Positions 42,452-53,380 of a stretch of DNA of 64,000 bases are shown here, piece by piece. The first letter of the stretch is position 1; every line of letters starts with the position of its first letter. The stretch is taken from contig JAPXFY010000022.1 in assembly GCA_030674185.1 (NCBI GenBank), positions 37,942,540 through 38,006,539 of the forward strand, in the 5' to 3' direction. Made by a program: the position numbers and the translations under genes. The DNA comes from Monoplex corrugatus. Lineage: Eukaryota; Mollusca; Gastropoda; Littorinimorpha; Ranellidae. The notes beneath the pieces were generated by a model. It searched no databases. It was not told where the DNA came from and saw only the letters and a program-made list of their open reading frames with translations.

Positions 42452-43170
42452 TATCTCTTCCACCCTCTTTGTCCCCAGCCACTCTGCAAGTCCGTCTAGT
42501 ATCTTCTCCATGCGTCTACCCGGTGCTGTCTTTCCCTCCAGCTTTCCTTTGTGACCAGGTGTTCCAAATGCCCCTTTCCTCATAAAATGGCCTATAAATG
42601 TTGCCTGTCTCATCCTAATCTTCCTTATGAATGATCTACTTGTCTGCCTCCATCAAGACTGTCTCGTTTGTTTTCTTTGCTGTCCATGTAACTCTCAACA
42701 TTCTTCTTAGAAACTACACCTCGGCTTCCTCAATCTTGCTCTGGCTTTGCTTGACTGTCCATTCCACACAACTGTACAACAGTATTCGTTCTATGTAACA
42801 TCCAAGAACTATCTTCCTGATGTTAATTGATAGGCATTTGTTGGCAAGAATGCTTTTCATCTTCTTGAATGCTGTTTTGGCTCGGCCGATTCTGCTGGCC
42901 ACCTCTGATGCGCATTTGCCGTCTGGTGAAATGATCGTTCCCAGGTATTTAAACTTATCAACCTGTCTCAAGGTTGTGCCGTTTGCTGTTATTTTGCATG
43001 AGGGAATTTCATGTTTTTTACTGATCACCATGAATTCAGTCTTCCTGCTGTTTAGTTCCAACCCCTTACCTTTGATTTCTATTTCTAGTATATTCACAAG
43101 GTTTTGTAGACCCCTTTCACTTTCTGCAATTAGCACGGTGTCATCTGCGTATCGAATGTTATCATTTTTC
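42452..43170 (-). pseudogene. RTE-like LINE fragment with RT active-site region, copy 4
   Basis: Minus strand from about 43170: NIRYADDTVLIAESERGLQN with the YADD catalytic motif, LNSRKTEFMVISKK, FKYLGTIISPDGK, ASRIGRAKTAFKKMKSILAN, SINIRKIVLGCYIERILLYS, then a stop near EEAEV and further frameshifted remains (MLRVTWTAKKTNETVLMEAD). It is the longest RTE-type copy here. The left end meets the truncated Tc1 element at 42451. Confidence 0.82.
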
Positions 43171-43320
43171 TTCCAACTGTCGCTGCAAGTATATCTCCCA
43201 TCCTCTCCGTCCTCAGCCACCCTGCATGTCCGTCCAATATTTTCTCCCTGGGTCTACCTGGTGTTCTCTTTCCATCCAGCTTTCGTGTTATGACCAGGTG
43301 TTCTAATTTACCACTCAAAA
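43170..43320 (-). pseudogene. RTE-like LINE, second C-terminal piece
   Basis: GKLEHLVITRKLDGKRTPGR, PREKILDGHAGWL and GDILAATVGRKM on minus, i.e. the part that belongs after the segment at 42452-43170, yet it lies before it in reading order. Two truncated copies are therefore joined head to tail, or the element is rearranged. Confidence 0.7.
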
Positions 43321-43754
43321 ATAAAAATAAGGGGACAACAGCACTATCCTACCACAACTATGGTGGATCATCGGCAGGCATCAACCGAATCTAAGTACAC
43401 ATGTACCCAACTGGGTTGTTGTCCCTGGAGATCAAGGACGACCTCTGAGCAGGTGTTTGAGATGAAGGGAAACCCGTGCATGAGAAAGCTGATAGTGGAA
43501 GGACCGGTGCACAGTAGCAAAACCACTCTGCTCTCAGGAGGCAAATTCCTGTAGTACGGGGAGCCAACATAAACCCAGTGCTTTTAACAAGCCACATGAC
43601 AATGTTAGTCACAAGGGGCATGGATACATGTATACACAGATGGATCAGCCATCAATACTGTAACCAACGGGAGAAGCCAGTATACTCAGCTTATTAGGGA
43701 CCACCAGAACTTCCAGTGGTCATATGCGTAAACACTGCACTGAGCAGTGAGCGC
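43321..43754 (+). other. Unassigned, with a possible LINE RNase H remnant
   Basis: At 43633-43731 the plus strand reads YTDGSAINTVTNGRSQYTQL, then a stop. (Y)TDGSA is the start of the RNase H domain in I-type LINEs, so this may be a B-family relative in plus orientation. The hit is a single short motif and weak. The remainder shows nothing. Confidence 0.3.
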
Positions 43755-43947
43755 TCTGTTATTGTTATCGTTCAAAGCCCATCGGACTGCGTACAGCCAT
43801 ATCAGGGCGACAGCAGTTTCAAAGCATACACCATACTTCAACAGGAAAAGAGGAAAAAGAAAATTAAGTACACATATCAATGCATTCGCACACATAATCT
43901 AAGGCGACCACCTCCAAGTTTATCACACAGGGGAGTTAAAAAACATG
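43755..43947 (-). mobile_element. A family, 3' fragment
   Basis: TTATTGTTATCGTTCAAAGCCC, altered hairpin, body to GGGAGTTAAAAAACATG. Confidence 0.78.
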
Positions 43948-43949
43948 AT

Positions 43950-44330
43950 TGTTACTTTTAATTTTGGTTAAAGCCCAGCCGACTGCGTACAGCCATATCA
44001 GGGCTATAACGTTTCAAAACATTCAGTACTTCAACAGGAAAATAGAAAATTAAGTACACATATCCATACAGTAGTGCATCTCATCATCTAAGGAGATCCC
44101 TCTAACGTTGACCAGTCTGTCCAATTTATCGCACAAGGGGTTTAAAAAACATACCTGAATACAACTTTACACATAACTAATGACACTAGAACATGTTACC
44201 CAAAATTGCTTTAGCGTATCTCATTTCCCTACAGTCAATATATTACCCAATTAATTATCAGTCATAAGAGAAAGTACCTATGACTTTATCGAACACATAC
44301 AGGTGAATGGACCAGCAAGGTAGATGATAT
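43950..44330 (-). mobile_element. A family, 3' two-thirds
   Basis: TTTGGTTAAAGCCCAGCCG to TTATCGAACACATACAGGTG and AATGGACCAGCAAGG. Confidence 0.82.
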
Positions 44331-44553
44331 GTACATGTACCAAATTGTCAATCCTTAGCGAAAGTATGCAGGGCTATATCGAGCACATACAGGTGAATAG
44401 ACCAGCAAGGCAGAAAATGATAGGAAGAAATGACAGAAAGCAAACGAACAAAGCAGAAACAAAGTGATAGAAAAGAGAAAATGTCTAGCACAGAATTTCC
44501 AGAAGGTGGAGATACTATTTATACTGAAACAGCCCCCGGCATGTCCACGGGGG
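44325..44553 (-). mobile_element. A family, 5' part
   Basis: Re-enters at TACATGTACCAAATTGTCAA and runs to CCCGGCATGTCCACGGGGG, so a piece of the A sequence is repeated. (GA)n/(GACA)n follows at 44576-44625. Confidence 0.8.
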
Positions 44554-44639
44554 TATTCTGAATAAAACAGTTTGTAAAGAGAGAGAGAGAGACAGACAGA
44601 CAGAGACACAGACAGAGAGAGAGAAGCGCGACACGCCTT

Positions 44640-44984
44640 AAAAACATTGACCCTAAAGTAGTGAGATATCTACAGCTACACCTCACACTAATGACCTTGA
44701 GGATTGGGACATATGGACATTATTTTGCTACAAGGGAGGTAAATCCAATAAAAGCACAATTAACCCTTTCAGTCCCTCACCCTGTCGATAAACATCCTAC
44801 AAGTGAAAACGGAGCGGCAAAGTTTTACCGTTTGCGGTTCTTACTGCTGCAGTTCAGTTGTCGGAAATCTTCCCCGTTGTCGAGTGTCACTCTAATCACG
44901 ATATGTCTACAGTGGAAAACAGTTGTTTTGTCCAGGACTGGCTATATGAACCTTCTAAGCGTTCTTGGTTTGGCCGTGTGTTAT
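44640..44984. other. No gene or recognised repeat
   Basis: A TTAACCCTTTCAGTCCCTCA piece near 44,760 resembles the AACCCTTTGACTCCC repeats at 15.7 and 56.2 kb. No other feature. Confidence 0.45.
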
Positions 44985-45290
44985 TGTTTAAAGCCCAGCC
45001 GAATGCGTAGAGCCATATCAGGACTATACCCGCTTCAAAACATACAAAACTTCAACAGGAAAAAAAAAGAAAGAAAATTAAGTACACATAATGCATTCGT
45101 GCACATAAACTAAGGTTTATGCCCCGGCGTTGACCACTCCGTCCAATTTATCGCACACAGGAGATTTAAAAAAAACACTTGAATACAATTATAAGCATAC
45201 ATAAGGACACCAAAACATACATATAGGCATAAATTACCTAAAATTGCTTCCGCATATCTCACCTCCCTAGAGCCAAAAATGCACTTAATA

Positions 45291-46643
45291 CAGGGTGTTT
45301 CAAATAGAATACGCCAAAATCATCACGTGATGTGTCAAAAACGAAAAAAATTACAAACCTCTAGCATGAACACATGTGTTGTATATACATTCAAGTTTCA
45401 TTTCATGTTTTATAAGTGCTCAATGTGGCCACCACCGGCAGCGCGGACAACATCAAGCCGATATGAGAATTCCTCCCAAACGCGCCTCAGCATGTCACGG
45501 TCCACCGTGTTGATTGCAGCTGTTATTCGATCTTTCAAGTCATCGATACTTGCTGGAAGTGGTGGAACATAAACTTGGTCTTTAACATACCCCCACAAGA
45601 AAAAGTCACACACAGTGAGGTCCGGGGATCTGGCAGGCCAAGCACAGAGAGCAAGGTCTTTAGCACCTCTCCTCCCAATCCATCGCTGAGGCACGTTTTC
45701 ATTCAGATAAGCTCTAACCCCGAGATGCCAATGGGGTGGTGCTCCATCTTGCTGAAAAATGAAGTCATTCGAATCTGCTTGCAGTAAAGTGAATAGCCAG
45801 TTTTGGAGCATTTCGAGATAGATTTGTCCTGTAACGGTGTTTCCTTCAAAGAAAAAGGGACCATAGACCTTGTCTTGAGACACAGCACAGAAGACGTTCA
45901 CTTTAGGGAATCTCTTTCATGCTCAACAGTTTCATGTGGGTGATCTGTTCCCCAAATGCGCACATTGTGACGATTGACTGTGCCGCTCAAATGGAAAGTC
46001 GCTTCGTCACTAAAAACTAAACGTGAAAAGAGAGTTTCATCACCTTCCTCCATCTCCAGCATTGACTCACAGAATGTCCTCCGCATCACCTTATCATTAG
46101 TAAGTGCTTGGACGAGGCTTAGTTTGTATGGTTTCATGTGTAATCGTCTCTTTAACACACGCCAGACAGTGGTATGAGGGATGGCAAGCTGAAGACTTGC
46201 TCGACGTACGGACTTACGTGGGCTGCTCTCAAATGCATCATGAATCCTCTCCACTTGCTCCTCTGTAACACGTGGTCTTCCAGGACTCTTTCCTTTGCAC
46301 AGACACCCACTCTCTTTAAACTGTCTAACCCACCGTCGAATGCTCTCACGATGGGGCGGATCAATGCCGAATTCTGTTCTGAAAGCACGTTGCACCGTGA
46401 CAATGGCGTTTGTTTTCGCGAACTCAAGCACGCAAAACGCCTTCTGCTGAAGAGTCGCCATTTTGATTGATCTTCCCACAATTCAGCTGCACCGGAAGTT
46501 ATACTAACGACAGCGGTGAAACTGACACCCAATCAAACTTTGATAACTACTCTATCAAATAACCACTGATTCAGTCCACTACAATGCTATAGACCTGAAA
46601 AAACTGCGTAATGATTTTGGCGTATTCATTTTGAAACACCCTG
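45291..46643 (-). mobile_element. Complete mariner-like transposon with TA target-site duplication
   Basis: 1,353 bp bounded by TA (45289-45290) and TA (46644-46645). The left end CAGGGTGTTTCAAATAGAAT-ACGCC and the right end GGCGTATTCATTTTGAAACA-CCCTG are imperfect inverted repeats of about 30 bp. It contains one transposase gene on the minus strand. Confidence 0.93.
45410..46461 (-). pseudogene. mariner/IS630-type transposase with a single frameshift
   Basis: Starts at ATG 46461 (MATLQQKAFCVLEFAKTNAI). The N-terminal half has paired HTH regions with GRPR near residue 61, and FSDEATFH gives the first catalytic D (about 152). The frame breaks near 45900, at ERDS-LK/VNVFCAV, where one base appears to be missing, and continues to QQDGAPPHW (second D) and SPDLTVCDFFLWG (third D), ending HIEHL. 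By my count 46 residues separate the last two acidic residues, longer than the classic DD34D. The N-terminal half resembles proteins usually labelled DUF4817. Otherwise the gene is complete, so this is a young element. Confidence 0.87.
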
Positions 46644-46817
46644 TATATGTACCCAATTAACAATTCTAAGAAAAAGTACATAAGACTATCAAACACATAC
46701 ACTGATACAGATGAATGGACCAGCAAGGCAGAAAATGATAGGAAAAATTGACGGAAAGCAAAACAAGGAAGAAACAAGAGTGATAGAAAAGAGGAAAGTT
46801 CTAGTGCAGAATGTCCA

Positions 46818-46906
46818 TTCTTCTTCTTCTTTGGTATTAACGTCCCAGCGTGATAACGATTAGGGACTGTCGTAAGATGAGTCTTGTCATATAGTTAAAG
46901 AAGATA
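46818..46906. mobile_element. 89-bp insertion with 10-bp target-site duplication
   Basis: AGAATGTCCA occurs at 46808-46817 and 46907-46916. Between them lie TTCTTCTTCTTCTTTGGTAT and TAACGTCCCAGCGTGATAAC, which are not part of the A family. The TTC run could be the tail of a 5'-truncated SINE read on its complement. Confidence 0.75.
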
Positions 46907-46967
46907 AGAATGTCCAGAAGGTGGGGATACTATTTATACTGAAAGAGCCCCTGGCATCCCCACGGGG

Positions 46968-47642
46968 ATCGTGTGTTGAGTGAACCGAAATATGAAGCGA
47001 TACAAAAGTGTGAAAACCAAAATGTTATTCTCGTTTAACCAACGCAGTACAAGAAGACACAAAATGCTCACACTCACAGTACTAACATTTTGATTTGGCG
47101 GAACTTTCGAAGTGACCTGACGAAACAAACGTTGTCATTCACTTCATTTTCGAAGCAGAACTGACGTGTGAAGCGTTTTACATGCGAACTACTCACCAGT
47201 GTAGGATGATGTAAAATCCTCAGTCCGCTTTTTCACGCCGGCTCCGCCGAAACAAAAATAACACCTGACAAGAACTTTTCCCGAAGTAACAAATATTCGT
47301 ATTGGTCAACCACGTGTACACTTTTCTCGTGCATCCAATGACAACTGCTGTCTGCATTGACTGTTGTTGAAGTGTAACAAAGCTTTCTAGTGGCCATCGC
47401 GTAAGACACCTTGCACGCAAAACCTGTGCATGGCATGAGCTGCTGATGTCAGCGTCTACACCTCGTGTTCACTTTGAAAAGAAAAAAGAAGACAAAAAAA
47501 ATAAACAAAATAAAAAATTGAACAGATAAAAAGAAAAAGAATAAAAAAATTTAAAAAAGAAATAAAAAATAAAAATTTAAAATAAATAGAAATAAGAATT
47601 TTAGAAAATTAAAAAAAAGAAAAAAAAAAACAAAAGAAAAAG
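46968..47642. other. No gene; A-rich tract near the end
   Basis: Unassigned to about 47,465, then an A-rich block with short AAATAAAAAT units at 47,470-47,640. No coding support. Confidence 0.5.
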
Positions 47643-48057
47643 GGACCGTTTGGCCGTGTGGTTAAAGAAGTTGACCAGGACGCGAGAAAGCTGGGTTCAA
47701 ACCACGGGTCTGACAGTTTTTTCACCTCACCCCCCCCCCCCCCCCCATCACGCCGCTAAATGTTAAGTATTGGACTAGGTGATAATCTTTGGGACGATAA
47801 ACTGATATCACGTGTGCAGCATACATTCAGTTCACGTTAGTTAAAGATCCCAAGACAACAATGAAGTCGTCCCTGACAAACTTTTGTAGAAAAAAAAAGA
47901 CCGCGTCCTCTAGGTAAACAGATAAATACCGCATGCAGAAAAAACTTTAATGGGTGGCGCTGCGCAGCGGTGACGCGCTTTGTTTGGGGAGAGCAGCCCC
48001 GAATTTTACGTCGTAAATCAATTGAGACAACAATGACAAAATTACAAAGTTCAAATA

Positions 48058-48060
<3 letters not shown>
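47643..48060 (+). mobile_element. tRNA-headed SINE, full-length looking
   Basis: TGGCCGTGTGGTTAA (A box, about 47,649) and GGGTTCAAACC (B box, about 47,693) are spaced as in a tRNA. A C18 run follows near 47,730. The body (CACGTTAGTTAAAGATCCCA, GGGTGGCGCTGCGCAGCGG, GGGGAGAGCAGCCCCGAATTT) is, from memory, like an abundant gastropod SINE. It ends in a TACAAAGTTCAAATACAAA tail that runs into (CA)n. No tRNA acceptor fold, so it is not a tRNA gene. Confidence 0.8.
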
Positions 48061-48144
<84 letters not shown>

Positions 48145-48162
48145 AGAGCACCCAAATACACA

Positions 48163-48235
<73 letters not shown>
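48060..48235. repeat. (CA)n microsatellite
   Basis: Long CA dinucleotide run with few breaks, grown directly from the SINE tail. Confidence 0.95.
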
Positions 48236-48236
<1 letters not shown>

Positions 48237-48419
48237 GATCGATATAAAATATTCTCCCTAAAAACAGCAGGTGGGGTGGAGGTGGTAGTGATGACAAGGA
48301 CTGACAAAGGGCAGGTGACACGTGGCACCATACTGTTTTGATTTGATCACTCATCATCTTTTCCTGTATGCTATCCAACACAAACACACATTCAGGTCGG
48401 TCTGAGTCTCGCTCTGTCA

Positions 48420-48526
48420 GTGTGTGTGTCTGTGTATCTGTCTGTCTGTCTGTCTGTCTCTGTCTCTGTCTCTGTCTCTGTCTCTTTGTCTCTGTCTCTC
48501 TGTCTGTCTCTGTCTCTGTCTCTGTC

Positions 48527-48584
<58 letters not shown>
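48420..48584. repeat. CTGT/(TC)n microsatellite
   Basis: CTGTCTCTGTCTC units pass into pure TC (48531-48584), which directly abuts the truncated LINE. Confidence 0.95.
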
Positions 48585-48586
<2 letters not shown>

Positions 48587-50705
48587 ACAGGGGTGTCAAT
48601 TGAGTCCTCAATTGTTTTCATTTTTCATTAATGAATTAGCAGTGGAACTGTCAAGAAAAGGCAGGCATGGCATTCAAATTATCCCTGGGGTTATTGAGAT
48701 ATTCCTATTGCTGTTTGCAGACGATGTTATTCTTCTCTCTGGTACAGTCAAAGGCTTACAAAACCAGTTAAATGTCTTAAAGGAAGAATCGGATCGACTA
48801 GCTTTAACAGTTAACATGGATAAAACTAATATTATGATTTTCAGGAAGGGTGGACATTTATCAAAACACGAAAAATGGTTCTATGGAATTAACGAGGTTA
48901 AAGTTGTTAATTCTTATAAATACTTAGGAATGATATTTTCGACAAAATTAAGTTTAAATTATGCATGGGAAGAATCTTGTAATAAAGGGAAAAAGGGTGT
49001 TATTGAAATTCTAAAATCCTTACGGAAGCTCAATTCTATTGATTGTAATTTATATTGGAAAATGTTTGATACACAGAGAGAACCTTTACTTACTGTAAAT
49101 CCACATATGGAAAAAGTGCATACATATGCTATAAAACGTTTTTTGGCTGTACCGATTCACTCTTCTAATACTGTTTTATATGGAGAAACTGGAAGATATC
49201 CTTTATACATTAGAACCTTTGTGAAGAGTATTAAATACTGGTTGAAATTGTTAAGGCTTCCACAATCTCGGTTATGTAAACAGGCATATGAAATGATGGT
49301 TACTCAAATGGAAATAGGAAAACAGAACTGGGCCTATCAGGTAAAAAAGACTTTATCAGAACTTGGGTTTGGAATCGTGTGGTTGTCCCAGGGAGTAGGA
49401 AATGAGTGTCAGTTTATTAATGAATTTAAAGACAGGCTTATTTGTTCGTTTAAACAAAATTGGCACTCAGATATGGAAAACAAAGAAAAATATAGTTGGT
49501 TCTTCTCATTTAAAGATGTTTTTCAAACCGAAAAATATCTCAGTGTTGTTACGGATAAATGGCAAAGAACTAATTACGCAAGATTTAGATTAAGAACACT
49601 TGGTTTCAATGCAAATAAAAATTGGTTTCAACCTGGGACGTCCACAGTATATCCTTGCCCCTTATGTGGAAACAATGTCGATAATGAAAAACACTTTTTA
49701 TTCCAATGCCAAATTTTTGACACAATACGTGGAAAATGCAAAGTTTTTGAATCCGACATGGCCAAAAGACAAGATGTATCTATTTTGTCGTCTGATGACG
49801 AAGTCATAATCAAATCAGTGGCACTATACATTGCGGAAGCACAAAAAATAAGACATAAACACTTACAAGCCCGACAATAGTGCTAGACAATATCATACTG
49901 GGATTAATTTAATCTCTTTTGACTGATGTGGGCTATATCACGTTAACTCCAAAAGAAGCCGCTTTATTATAGACTCTGTTTTGTAAAGAGCTGTTTTCAT
50001 TTGCTTTATTTTGCTTTGTTTGCCGATAATTTAAGAGTAGCTAATAATATGAAAATAATGGTATATTTGTAGAATATGTTAGAAGTGGATATTGAAAGGG
50101 TATATAGACACTTAAGGGTCTACTATACATGTTAACAACAACAAAAACAAAAAAACAAAAACAAAAAAAAACAAAAAAATAAATAAAAGGCATAGTGATG
50201 TCCCTTGTTAACAGAGTATTTTGGGGCAGTTATGTGAAGATTATATTATTATTACTAAATGTAAGGTTTGGGTGGTCTAGCCCAGATGTTTCATCATATT
50301 ACAGTTTTGATGTGTGTGTGCGTGCGCACGAGCGCGCGCCCGCGTGTGAGTGTATATGGATGCGTGTGTGTGTGTGGATGTGGGTGTGTGAAAAAGATTT
50401 TGGTTTGTCTAAACCTAGACAAATTATTGGCCTGAATGTGGGAACACTGTTCTGATATTTTTTGTTGTTGTTTTTTTTGTATTATGTAGTAGTGATAAAA
50501 TGAATGATTGTTCATTATATATGATTTGAATATGTTCGACTGTTCAAGGAATGGATGTTCGATATTTTTTTTGATTATGCGTGAAGAATTTGCGCACATA
50601 CAAAGAGTGGATTATGTGTCGCACTACTGGAAAATTGTTATCCCCCTTGTCAAAAGACCTTTTCGGGTAATGACAATAAACAGTTTCAGTTTCAGTTTCA
50701 GTTTC
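48585..50705 (+). mobile_element. CR1/L2-like LINE, 5'-truncated, with 3' end
   Basis: Coding part 48587-49880, then an untranslated part with A/C-rich patch at 50,130-50,180 and a TG/CG patch at 50,315-50,390. It ends AATGACAATAAACAG followed by (TTTCAG)n. TC microsatellite flanks both ends (48531-48584 and 50703-50730), so it probably inserted into a TC run. Confidence 0.75.
48587..49880 (+). pseudogene. LINE reverse transcriptase, C-terminal ~430 residues
   Basis: Open from KQGCQLSPQLFSFFINELA, an RT motif (normally G.RQGC.LSP), through LLFADDVILLSGTVKGLQNQ with the catalytic FADD, LALTVNMDKTNIMIFRKGG and YKYLGMIF. A long C-terminal connection ends in YPCPLCGNNVDNEKHFLFQC, a C..C......H....C knuckle, and a stop at 49878-49880. 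RT motifs before QGC and the endonuclease are missing. The frame is uninterrupted for over 430 codons, so the insertion is relatively young. Clade assignment (CR1/L2 group of the jockey superfamily) is tentative. The Leu/Ser-rich extension upstream is translated microsatellite. Confidence 0.82.
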
Positions 50706-50783
50706 TCTCTCTCTCTCTCTCTCTCTGTGTCTCTCTCTCTGTCTGTCTCTCTTTCTCTCTCACTCTGGCTTTTTGTCTTTTTG

Positions 50784-50827
<44 letters not shown>

Positions 50828-51480
50828 GTGTCTCTCTCTCCGTCTCCCCCCCCCCTCTCTCTCTCTTCTTCTTTCTTTCTTTCTGTCTTTTGTATTTCCA
50901 TAGATTCTTTATAACTACTGCAGTGTACATGTATTGATACAGACACTACAATGCGTCTATGCCCCCACCTTCCAAAATAAAAAGTTAAAAATGTGTTCTA
51001 GTTATCTCTCTCTGTCACTCTGCCTCTGTTTCTGTCTGTCTGTCTGCCTGTTTGTCTTTCTCCCTCTCTCTCCCACTCTCTGTCCTTCTCTTCTCCTCTC
51101 TTTCTCTCTCTCTCTCTCTCTCCCTTTCAGCCTTTCTGTTTGTCTGTCTCTCTGCTTTTCTTCTCTGTCTCTGTCTGTCTGTCTGTCTCTGTCTCTGTCT
51201 GTCTCTGTCTCTGTCTCTTTCTCTCTGTCTCTGTCTCTCTGTCTGTGTGTCTGTCTGTATCTCTCTCTGTCTGTCTCTCTCTCTCTGTCTCTCTCCGAGG
51301 GTTTGTTTGAGTAAGTGTAATTGTGTGTGTGGGCATGCATATGTGTATGCGTGTGTGAATGTGTGTGTGTGTGTGTATGTGTGTGTATGTGTGAGTGTGC
51401 GTGCGTGTGCGCTTGCGCGCGCACGTGTGGGCGTGTATGTTCGTGTGTTGTGTATACGCACGCGCTTGTAAGAGAGAGAA
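50703..51480. repeat. TC/CTGT and TG microsatellites
   Basis: TC/CTGT at 50,703-50,885 and 51,005-51,300, TG/TGCG at 51,315-51,470, with short unique parts between (50,886-51,004). Confidence 0.92.
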
Positions 51481-51684
51481 TGAGAAAGAACTTTCGTCTG
51501 GCATAACCAGACAACCTTTTTATGTCCAAGTTTGTATGCGGGGGAGTGAGCATAACTTTTGATACAAAACCGATCCTTAAAAAAGCCTGATTCATTTCAA
51601 AACAGACACATTCATATCACCCGGGTGATATACACAAAACAACGCCTGCGGTTGAGAAATCCGTTCGTTTTATATGGACGCCGT

Positions 51685-51890
51685 CTTCTTTTTCTTTTTC
51701 TTCTGTTTCTGTTTCTTCTTCTTTTTCTTCTGTTTCTGTTTCTTCTTCTTTTTCTTCTGTTTCTGTTTCTTCTTCTTTTTCTTCTGTTTCTGTTTCTTCT
51801 TCTTCTTCTTCTTCTTGTTCTTCTTTTTCTTCTGTTTCTGTTTCTTCTTCTTTTTCTTGTTCTTCTTCTTCTTTTTCTTCTTCTACCTAT
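51685..51890. repeat. Pyrimidine minisatellite (TTCTTCTGTTTCTG)n
   Basis: A 36-bp-type unit, TTTTTCTTCTGTTTCTGTTT plus CTTCTTC, repeats four times, then TTC runs. Phe-rich frames are artefacts. Confidence 0.9.
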
Positions 51891-51939
51891 TTTAGGTGCA
51901 TTCCTTTGTGCCAGCATGTGTATCGTGAGGAAAAAGAGT

Positions 51940-52400
51940 TGACGTTTAGCAAGCGAGCTGGACGGTCTTCAGTGGAGAAATGCCGTATGGTGTCAATGTG
52001 TCTTTTTCACTCAGTTCAGGTCTTCCTTAGTGTGCCTCTATCAGATCGATTTTTTGTGTTCTGCGCTTGTGGACCCAGCCACAGCGAGTTCCATTCTGGT
52101 GAGATGACCTTTGTTTCTTTTTTTCTTTTTTTTTCTCCTTATTTGTCCAATTGTTGCCATCTTGTGGTGTCAGCTTAGTGTTTCATCGGTGTCGTCTTTC
52201 CTCACCACCACCCCTCCCCCATATCTCTGTTTCAAGACTTTGCCAGACCTCCTGGTGGGGAGAAAATGTTGACGGGCAGCAGCCAGCTGGAAGATCTGAA
52301 GTAGAGAAATGCCGTGTGACAACAAGGGTCTCTTTCACTCCGTCGATCTGGGTCTTCCTTGGTCTGCCTGTCTCTCGCTTTAAACCCTTGGTCTGAGGTA
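51940..52400. repeat. Degenerate direct repeat of ~100 bp, spaced ~340 bp
   Basis: GAGCTGGACGGTCTTCAGTG-GAGAAATGCCGT and CAGGTCTTCCTTAGTGTGCC at 51,955-52,040 recur as CAGCTGGAAGATCTGAAGTA-GAGAAATGCCGT and GGGTCTTCCTTGGTCTGCC at 52,282-52,372. CTGAGGTAAGTG at 52,394 looks like a splice donor, but no coding frame supports an exon. Confidence 0.6.
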
Positions 52401-52604
52401 AGTGAACAAAGCGTAATTGTCGCTATGCGTAAACAGACATCCAACCATCGCAGCAGCAGACCACACACTGAGCAAATCACGCGCATATGCAAGCACCCGA
52501 ATGTCGCTATTTTCTTCATGAACTGTATCTTTTACCAAATACGCATTTTAGATTTATGGGCATTATGGAGTTGGTGTGTTTGTTTAGACTTTGTTCAAAA
52601 AGGA

Positions 52605-52865
52605 TTTATCGCACTCAGACAATTCCATATGCGCTCCAAGCAAGTATCTGGCAGATTCCTTAAGCCTGCACAAAACCCTATGCACTAGCAAGGTCTTGAA
52701 CTGGGGAGGAGGGGGGGAGGGACGGATGAAACACTATGTTGACACCACCAGAATGATGAAAACATTAAGATGGGCGGCAAACAGGCCAGTTTTTTATTTA
52801 GATTGTGAGAGACTTATAAAACACTAACATGACTCCACCACAATGATAGAAACATTAAGATCGGA
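52605..52865 (+). repeat. F family, copy 1
   Basis: CGCACTCAGACAATTCCATA, GGTCTTGAACTGGGGAGGAG, GACACCACCAGAATGATG and ACATTAAGATGGGCGGC. The last part recurs in shortened form at 52,800-52,862 (ATGACTCCACCACAATGATAG). It matches 55,550-55,950. Confidence 0.72.
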
Positions 52866-52966
52866 AGTCTTGTCTTGTCTTGTCTTGTCTTGCTTTGCCT
52901 TGCCTTGCCTAGTCTTGTCTTGCCTTGTCTTGTGTTGCGTTGTGTTGTGTTGTTTTGTCTTACTAT
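52866..52966. repeat. (TTGTC/TTGCC)n pentanucleotide repeat
   Basis: TCTTGTCTTGTCTTG, then CCTTGCCTTGCC and GTTGTGTTGTG units. Confidence 0.9.
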
Positions 52967-53034
52967 ATAAAATACCCGTTCCAATTGGCTTGAAAGCTGG
53001 CAATCACTTAGATTTTCAACAAAAACTGGAAATT

Positions 53035-53380
53035 TCTTTGTTTTGTTTTCTGTCTTTTTTCTTTCTATCTGTCTTATTCTTTCTTTGTTTCTTTGTTTGT
53101 TTGTTTCTTTGTTTCTTTGTTTGTTTGTTTGTTTCTTTCTTTCTTCATACACCCACTTGTTTTACTTATTTGTCAATTGATTTATTTCATTTATTTATTT
53201 GTCTATTCATTTCATTCATTTGCTTATTTCATTATCCATTTATTTATTTACTTATTTATTATCTATTTATGTATTTATTTATTTATCTACCTATTTATTC
53301 ATTTATGTATTTATTTATTTATTCATTCATTTGATTTCTGTCTTTCTTTTTTTTCTTTCTTTACTTATTTAATTTCTGTT
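53035..53380. repeat. TTTG/TTTC/TTTA tetranucleotide-rich tract
   Basis: TTTGTTTCTTTG units give way to ATTTATTTATC units. Phe/Tyr/Ile-rich frames here only resemble membrane proteins. Confidence 0.88.

Larger units (their letters stand above)
44985..46967 (-). mobile_element. A family, full-length copy split by a mariner-like transposon
   Basis: 3' part 44985-45290 ends at ATGCACTTAATA. The A sequence resumes at 46644 with TATATGTACCCAATTAAC and ends at GGCATCCCCACGGGG. The break is at a TA within the A sequence, as expected for a mariner insertion. A second small insertion lies at 46818-46906. Confidence 0.88.

Noticed and set aside
47643..47715. tRNA gene
   Set aside because: A and B boxes are present, but no acceptor stem or anticodon arm fold; the body and tail of a SINE follow.
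52300..52410. Exon ending at GAGGTAAGTG
   Set aside because: The donor-like site is good, but no coding frame or acceptor supports it, and the region is part of a degenerate direct repeat.
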